Origin: Neocallimastix lanati (nom. inval.)
Taxonomy: Eukaryota; Neocallimastigomycota; Neocallimastigomycetes; Neocallimastigales; Neocallimastigaceae
Assembly: GCA_016946835.1 (NCBI GenBank)
Contig: JACVTC010000152.1
Location: forward strand, 274,501-338,500
DNA length: 64,000 nucleotides
Reading direction: 5' to 3'
The translations under genes and the position numbers were made by a program. Numbering within the stretch: position 1 is the stretch's first letter; each line of letters begins with the position of its first letter. Below are positions 57,283 through 64,000 of this stretch, one piece after another. The notes below the pieces were generated by a model. That model was given only the letters and a program-made list of their open reading frames with translations. It had not been told where the DNA came from and searched no databases.

Positions 57283-57830
57283 CTATTGAAAATTTCGATT
57301 ATTTTTTATATAAAGTATTTATTTATATCCCCAATTAAGTATTATTTAGTTTTATTCAAATCCAAAATATTTAAATATATATTTTAGAAAAGAACACCAA
57401 AAACATGGAATGAATTAATTAATGCATACATAAAATATAAATAATTAAAATTATTTATATTTTATGTATTCAAATATATATTTTTTATAACCATTTACAA
57501 CCATTTACTTCAGTGATATATATTGAATTTTTTTTTTTATGTTTATAATATATATTAATATTTAATACACATTTATATTATTAATTATTATTTATTTATT
57601 TTATAAATTGTAAGGGTTTAAATGTTAATAAACTTATAAAAACAGGGGTATATGATATAAGATCATTTGAATATACATATATTATAGTATTTTTAATATT
57701 TATAAAGTATATATAAACAATCATTAATAAAAAAACAAAAACCTAAAAATCATACTACAATTCGATAATATCTTTTTTTTTTTTTTTTGTCTTGTTTTGT
57801 TTATTGTTTAATTTTTACATGTTTATTTAC

Positions 57831-57870
<40 letters not shown>

Positions 57871-58113
57871 TTATTTGTTTTATTTTTTATCTTTGTTTCG
57901 AGATTTATATTTTTTGTTTGAAATTTTTTCATTCAATATATGAATAATAGTCATAATAAAGAATACAATAATAAAAAAATTATTTTTTAATATACATAAA
58001 TATATTAAAATTTAATTATATGTATTATTTTTTATTCTTTTATTATTATTATTAATAATATTTTTTTCTTAATTATCTCATGTGGTTTAAATTATAACTA
58101 ATATTTATTATAT
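56346..58113. other. Spacer after gypsy relic
   Basis: The first ~60 bases (ending CTCGAGTCTTAGTGGGGACA) are GC-richer and probably belong to the 3' untranslated part of the gypsy element. A minus-strand scrap at about 57060-56940 reads QYPELAHKWIIMKLMLRASQ, a stop, then NWLEINSTTSYEIKACLCF; it looks like decayed coding sequence of unknown origin. The rest is AT desert with T runs (57246-57278, 57773-57788) and an (ATT)n tract at 57834-57870. Confidence 0.5.
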
Positions 58114-59680
58114 TCAACATGTAATACCACACCACTCATTATTTTCAACACCCCATTTTCCATTTTCATCAGTATAGGATACTGAACAATGAGAACAGCA
58201 ATTATAACCTAATGACTTTGCCCAGCATGAAGCTGATGATGACGGAGTTGATGATGATTCTATTCCACACCAGTTATCATTTTCAATACCCCATGCACCT
58301 TGCTCATCAGTATAAATTACAGTATTTCCTTTACAACATGGATAAGTTGGATAGGAAAAACATGAATTAGCTTCATTTGTTTGTGCTGGTTGAGTTGCTT
58401 TAGTTGTAGTTTTTTCATTGGTAGTAGTTGTTGGTGATGCATTAGATTGATTAGAGCACTCATCACCAACACTGTTTTATTTTGATAATATTAAATTTAT
58501 TATTTATAATTTATATATACAATTATATAATTAATAGAATGGATAAAGTATTTATATGCATTTAAAATTTTTTTTAAATAAAAAATAATAAAAAAAAAAA
58601 AGTATTAGAATAAATTAAATATATTTCAATACATAATTTTAATTTATAAATAAAAGAGAAATTTATTTTATATAATCTTTTACAAACTATATTATTATTT
58701 TTTTTTTTTTTTGTTATTTTAACTAATAATATAGCCTATAAATGTTTACCATTCTCTGGTTCTACCAACGTAAATATTTTTACCTCTGAAGTAAGTATTT
58801 GAACTTGGACCATTACCACCAGAACTACCTTCCATTTGTAAATTCATAATTAAATGGAATGGCTTTCCAACGTGATTAGCAGTATGCTTTGCTTTCCAAA
58901 CACCATCAATGTAAAAGTGAATATCTATGTTAGTATTTGAAACTTTAGTTATCCAAATACGGTATTCATGCCAGGCACCTTTATTATTAATAGTGGTCTT
59001 GTAAGTTGAAACATCACTTGAAGTACGGAAAGTATTAAACCAATTAACGTTACTACCCTTAAATTCAACAATATCAATTTCTGGTGGCCATGTTTTTGCA
59101 CCATTTAACCAGAACGCTGGCCATGTACCTGAATTAGTTGGAACCATGAATTCACCTTTAATTTCATAGTTTGGATATTGATCATTTACCGTGAAAGTTT
59201 GCTTTGAGTGGATTGCACCAGAATGATAATGAATTGCTGGATGTGGGTTAGAAGTACTTTTTCCTTCATCCCAGTTAATTCTTTTAGCAAAAAGAACAAC
59301 TGTATTTTCCTTTAAATAAACGTGTGTATGATCAGTACTAGTACCATACATACGAGCTGAACCATTGTGATCTTTAAAATTATAAACATTAATATTGTAT
59401 ATTTATTTAATATCTGATATATACTTTTATTCTTAGGATTTCTTTTCATATTTTTATTTTTAATCTTTTTTTTTAACAATTATTTTCATATTTTTAATTT
59501 TAATAAATATTATTTAAGAATATATAATTATATACCTGAACCCCATGGATATTTATAATTCCAATATTTTTCAAAGGTTTCATAATCAGTAAGGGAATTG
59601 CTGATAAGAGTTTCCCAAACTGCAAAAGAATATTTGATTAGTGTCAATAAAAAGAATGTAATAATGGCGAAGAATTTCAT
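58114..59680 (-). CDS. Secreted GH16 beta-glucanase with two fungal dockerins
   Basis: Exons 59680-59536, 59371-58750 and 58471-58114, in phase, 374 residues. A signal peptide ([20 protein letters not shown]) is followed by a GH16 beta-jelly-roll with the catalytic motif EIDIVE (nucleophile E146, D148, acid/base E151), so the enzyme is a retaining endo-glucanase, most likely acting on beta-1,3-1,4-glucan (lichenan) or beta-1,3-glucan. A Thr/Ser-rich linker ([17 protein letters not shown]) leads to two Cys-rich modules of about 35 residues, one containing YPCCKGN…[13 protein letters not shown] and one [11 protein letters not shown]…[13 protein letters not shown]. These are CBM10-type dockerins that attach gut-fungal enzymes to the extracellular cellulosome scaffold. 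Domain borders nearly coincide with intron 2, consistent with exon shuffling of the dockerin pair. Confidence 0.95.
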
Positions 59681-59947
59681 TTTTTTTTTTTTTAAAATAA
59701 AATAATTCTACCTTTATTATTAATTATTTTTTTATTATCGTTTTATTTTTACCAGAAATAAAACTTTATTTTCATTTAATTAAATTAATACTTAATAAAA
59801 TAAAAAAAATCAATTTTTTTACTTTATTATTTATATAATTTTAATTAAAAGTATAATTGAATTTAAACTAAAGTAAAGGAATTATTTAAACCTTTATAAA
59901 TATTGATAAATTAATAAACTTTTTTATATAAAATAAAATTAAAATTT

Positions 59948-59978
<31 letters not shown>

Positions 59979-61495
59979 TATAATATAAAAAATTTTTTTT
60001 AAATATATAAAATAATATGAATAGATATAGAATAATAATAATTATTATTATTATTATTTTTGATTAATAATAAATATTATAATAAATAATATATTAATAT
60101 ATTGTATTAAAACTGTTCAACCTTATTTATTAATGATATAAAAATGATTTTAGTTTAAAACAATGACAATTTAATTAATGAATAGATTATTTCACAATAA
60201 AAAAAAAAAAGAATAATAAATATACAAAATAGCACAAAATATATTAAAATTAAATAGTAATATAGATATAAAATATTATATGGAATAAATACTATATAGT
60301 CTATAATATTTTTTATACCTTCAAAATAAATATTAAATAATAATATTAATACGTAATTTTATTATTAATAAAATATATTATATGATATTTAAATATTATT
60401 TAATTAAAATTTTTAATCTATACTAAATAAACATTACAAAATATATTAATATATGTAATATATAAATAAACTAATTTAATAATAATGTAGAAAAATTAAA
60501 TAAAGATTGGTAATAACTTTTTTTTTTAATAATTTCATATAAATTTTATAAATTTAATATTTTTTATAAACTTTATTTTTAAAAATCTAATAATTGTATG
60601 AGACATTTTTATAAAATGACTAAATTTAATAAAGTAATATATGATAAAGTATGAAGTTCAGGTTCGGTTCTTTTAAGGTTTGTTCTTTTGAATGGGGATA
60701 TAATTTATATGTTTTATAAAAATTATTTTATTTAAATTTTATTTATTTAGAAGAATTACATTTACTTATCATTATTTAAAATGTAAACTAACATTTATTC
60801 CTAAAATTAATATTTATTTTTACACTTTGATTCTCAAGAATTACTATAATCTTGGACAGAGAACTAAACTATTTCTAAGTATTTTCTCTTTTATAATTAT
60901 TTACTATAATAAAATTTTCCTATATTAATTTACTTTCATTAATGGTTAAATTAAAAAATAAAATATATAAATTATTTTCTAATATAAATACAATAAAAAT
61001 TAGATTAATACATAAATTTACGCTTTTACTACATTTATTAATTAACATAAATTTATTATTAATTAGAGTTTTTATTTCTCTTTCATATCATATAAAATAT
61101 ATTAACTATTGTTACAAATCATATTTAATTAAAATATCAATATTTAAAAAAAAAAAAAGAAAAAGATTTAATATAAAAATGATATAATTATATAATATAA
61201 ATTCCAAATATTAAGTATAATTTTTAATCCTAAAATATGTTAAGAACATATAAGAATATATATATCTTTTATTATTACAATATAAAAATATATTGTAATA
61301 ATAATATAAAAAATGCAGTAATGGGAAATTTAAGATAAAGAAATTTCTTTTAACTATATAATAAATATATGTAAAAAATATAAAAAGTTTATGAAATATA
61401 TATGTATTAAATACCAATAATATTTTTTTTTATAATTAAACTAATATTCATTTAATATATACTTCTATGAAGTACATATTTAATATTTTTGATGT
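59681..61495. other. AT desert upstream of the GH16 gene
   Basis: No gene seen. A run of A (59949-59967) and (ATT)n near 60040; a slightly GC-richer patch GGTTCGGTTC at about 60662 has a B-box-like look but no A box or tRNA fold. Confidence 0.55.
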
Positions 61496-61499
61496 TAGT

Positions 61500-61870
61500 G
61501 TTGAGTTTATTTTTTTTTTCTTTTGTATTTTACTTATAGTTGCAATACCAAATTCAGAAAATGGTGATTTACTTACACTATCAGATTCTAATATATTAAT
61601 ATTGTTTCATTGATTCTTTTTAACAAAACTTCCAATAAAATTTTCGGTTTAATTAATTTTTATCAATACAGCTAGTATTCGAATTACATAAATAAAAATA
61701 TTATTAGATACTAAATATACAAATAATGACGGATGTCTGAGCCTTGTTAACATCCTCATTTTTATTATTGTTTCTTTTTCGGTTTGCTGTTTAAATTTTT
61801 TGTTTCTCTGTATTGCACAAACATTGATAGTCGCTGAAAAGAGTGTTTGACCTACTATATTTGAAAGAAC
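61500..61870 (-). pseudogene. Kinase-like relic (tentative)
   Basis: Minus-strand frame pieces include ETIIKMRMLTRLRHPSLFVY (resembles the kinase alpha-C helix and beta-4, usual form E-I-x-x-L-x-x-L-R-H-P-N) and, about 200 bases further along, SDSVSKSPFSEFGIATISK (resembles K-I-S-D-F-G-L-A). An intervening HRD segment is not readable and stops occur between the pieces. The order and spacing suit a decayed TKL-type kinase, but each match is short. Confidence 0.25.
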
Positions 61871-62374
61871 AATAAAGTTACATTATATACTTTATAATTT
61901 TTAATATTTAATTTTAAAATGATTTTGTATAAGAATGAAAAACATATATTAATTACAGGACAGTGAAATTAAACTTAATTTAAATCATTATGATATGAAT
62001 ATCCCTCTTAAATGGTATATGATATTTGTTACATTTCCATTAGAATAACACATATTATGAAAAAAGAATCTGTAATTAATATAATCCAAAAGTCTTTTTG
62101 CAAAAATGATAATTTTTTTTAAAATTTATCATTAAATGATAATTAATATTTTAACATATAAAACTCTAGCTATTAATAAAGTACAGTATTAATACATAAA
62201 GGATTATACTTTATGATAAACTATTTCCACCCATGAATATACAAAACAAAATTTAATAATATACTTTACTTATAAAAATTCATTTATTAAACAACGGTTT
62301 TTGTTAAACTACAAAACATATTAAAGTTTAATTATTTTAACTCATATATATACATATCAAACTGGTATATATAT
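61871..62374. other. AT-rich spacer
   Basis: One plus-strand scrap after TTACAG (about 61960-62046) reads DSEIKLNLNHYDMNIPLKWY, then MIFVTFPLE and a stop, exon-like but unassigned. Otherwise nothing is seen. Confidence 0.4.
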
Positions 62375-62492
62375 ATATTAACAACAATAATGGAGGAGAC
62401 TATCAAAGGTCCCATTCCAATATATGATATAAAATATTAACAACAATAATGGAGGAGACTATCAAAGGTCCCATTCCAATATATGATATAAT
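62375..62492. repeat. 59-bp tandem duplication
   Basis: Two adjacent copies of a 59-base unit containing AATGGAGGAGACTATCAAAG and CCCATTCCAATATATGATAT. The copies are essentially identical over the GC-richer core, so the duplication is recent. The core is unusual in being free of AT-only text. Confidence 0.9.
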
Positions 62493-62967
62493 ATCCTAAG
62501 TATTCAAGAGAAATATAATAGAATAGTAATTCCTAGAATGAAATGGGTGCTTCTAACAATAATAGTATTATAAAACCTAGAGTGAAATGTTTAATATATT
62601 CATATTAAATTATGAAACAATTTACATTATTTACTAATAAAGCTTAATCTAAGAAGTCTGATTTTATTTGTCTTTTATTTTTCATAAAATAAAAGATATT
62701 GTATATATTTATATAAAAAAAATATTAAACCAAAAATAAAATAGTGGTTCATTCATATGATAAAATTAAAATATTTTTTATCATATACATAAAATTAATA
62801 ATATAGAATTACATCTATATATTTATATTATTATGTTTAATTAATTTTTGATAACCTTTTTATGGTTTATAAATAAATAAACTCGAAATAAAAAGTTTTT
62901 TTATTTATAAATTATAATTATAAAGTAGCAATTATAGAAGCGTGTCTATATACAATAATAGGTAACA

Positions 62968-62975
62968 ACAATAAC

Positions 62976-63006
<31 letters not shown>

Positions 63007-63018
63007 GTAATAATAATG

Positions 63019-63060
<42 letters not shown>

Positions 63061-63113
63061 GTAATAATAATAATAATAGTAATAATAATAATAATAGTAA
63101 TAATAATAATATT
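62968..63113. repeat. Imperfect (AAT)n microsatellite
   Basis: About 48 AAT units with scattered AGT variants, each 3-base register kept. Confidence 0.9.
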
Positions 63114-63345
63114 AATAAAAATGAAAATAAAAATAAAAAATTGCTAGTGAAGAAAAAAAAAAGTATTTAAGATGTATAGTCCATTTATCCATTAATCTTT
63201 ATTGGCTAAATTACATATTTTGAAAATAAAATGATTATTTTAATATAAATACTATTAATTAATAATAATTTTTTCGTCATTATTAAAATGTATAAAAAAA
63301 AAACTTTTTGGTCATTTAAAAATATATAATAAGTTATTATTTAAG

Positions 63346-63447
<102 letters not shown>

Positions 63448-63610
63448 AAAAAAAAAGAAAAAAAGTAATATGCTATATATAATACAATACATAATAGATC
63501 TTAAACTAATCATATAATTTTTATTTATTATAACTCTTTTCCTTTTCTAATATCAGATATTAAAATAAAATTTATTTTTAATATTAGAATTCATTTTAAG
63601 GTATTAATAT

Positions 63611-63642
<32 letters not shown>

Positions 63643-64000
63643 AGTTAATTTAATAATTTTAAATAAAGGTATAGAGCTGTAAGTAAATTTAAATTTCAAT
63701 GAAGTGACGCATTTACTTAATTATGATTAATGTTGAATCACTAATAAATTGCTTAATAAACTTTACTAATTAACATAAATGTTATGATTTAAAATTTGAA
63801 TGAAAATAAACTTTTTACAGAAGATTTTGGAATCCAATATTTCTAAATATTAAATGAAAACCAATTTATTGGAAATACTATCTAATACTTAATTTACATA
63901 ATATTTTACTGGATTTAATTTAATTTCATGATTGCACTCTTTTTTGATATATATTTATGATTTTTATTCAAATTAAATATTTTTGTGAAATTTAAATTAT
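63448..64000. other. AT-rich spacer to window end
   Basis: T run at about 63616-63642; no coding or RNA feature is recognised. Confidence 0.55.

Overview
The window looks like nuclear DNA of an anaerobic gut fungus (Neocallimastigomycota). The evidence is an extreme A+T bias outside exons, very many poly-A/poly-T runs and AT microsatellites, genes broken by short GT-AG introns, and above all a secreted GH16 glucanase carrying two C-terminal fungal dockerin (CBM10-type) modules, a hallmark of gut-fungal cellulosomes. The genus cannot be fixed from the sequence alone. Exons stand out as islands of higher complexity; I joined them by reading frame, splice sites and family similarity, so all splice models are manual inferences.

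Layout: 2.98-3.81 kb, an aldo/keto-reductase-fold protein that lacks two catalytic residues (-). 5.8-8.0 kb, decayed gag-protease and LINE remnants (-). 9.1-10.4 kb, a one-domain PDI-like ER protein with a CPFS motif and KDEL tail (-). 12.8-18.0 kb, an eight-exon IRE1 unfolded-protein sensor (+), divergent from the PDI-like gene. 19.4-20.6 kb, a GSKIP-domain protein (-). 21.3-23.3 kb, an acidic protein of unknown function (-). 27.4-30.3 kb, a TMCO4/DUF726 membrane hydrolase (+). 31.2-33.3 kb, a GPI-anchored chitin-deacetylase-like protein (-). 36.1-36.6 kb, a copia relic (+). 38.1-40.6 kb, a nine-exon RFC clamp-loader subunit (-). 42.1-43.2 kb, a composite TTTTA satellite. 44.0-45.6 kb, the exosome subunit RRP46 (-). 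47.1-47.7 kb, a small membrane protein with an unresolved junction (-). 48.5-49.0 kb, a LINE relic (-). 50.1-51.0 kb, an Fe-type superoxide dismutase (-). 54.5-56.3 kb, a decayed gypsy pol gene (+). 58.1-59.7 kb, the GH16-dockerin enzyme (-). The rest is AT-rich spacer.

Functionally the window mixes housekeeping genes (RFC, RRP46), secretory-pathway genes (IRE1, PDI-like), secreted or wall enzymes (GH16-dockerin, deacetylase) and oxygen defence (Fe-SOD). No operon-like organisation is expected or seen. The main novelty candidates are the AKR pseudoenzyme, the CxxS KDEL protein beside IRE1, a tRNA-headed SINE family whose 3' end matches the LINE relic, and a composite TTTTA satellite present at two loci. 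I saw no complete tRNA or rRNA gene and no CRISPR array.
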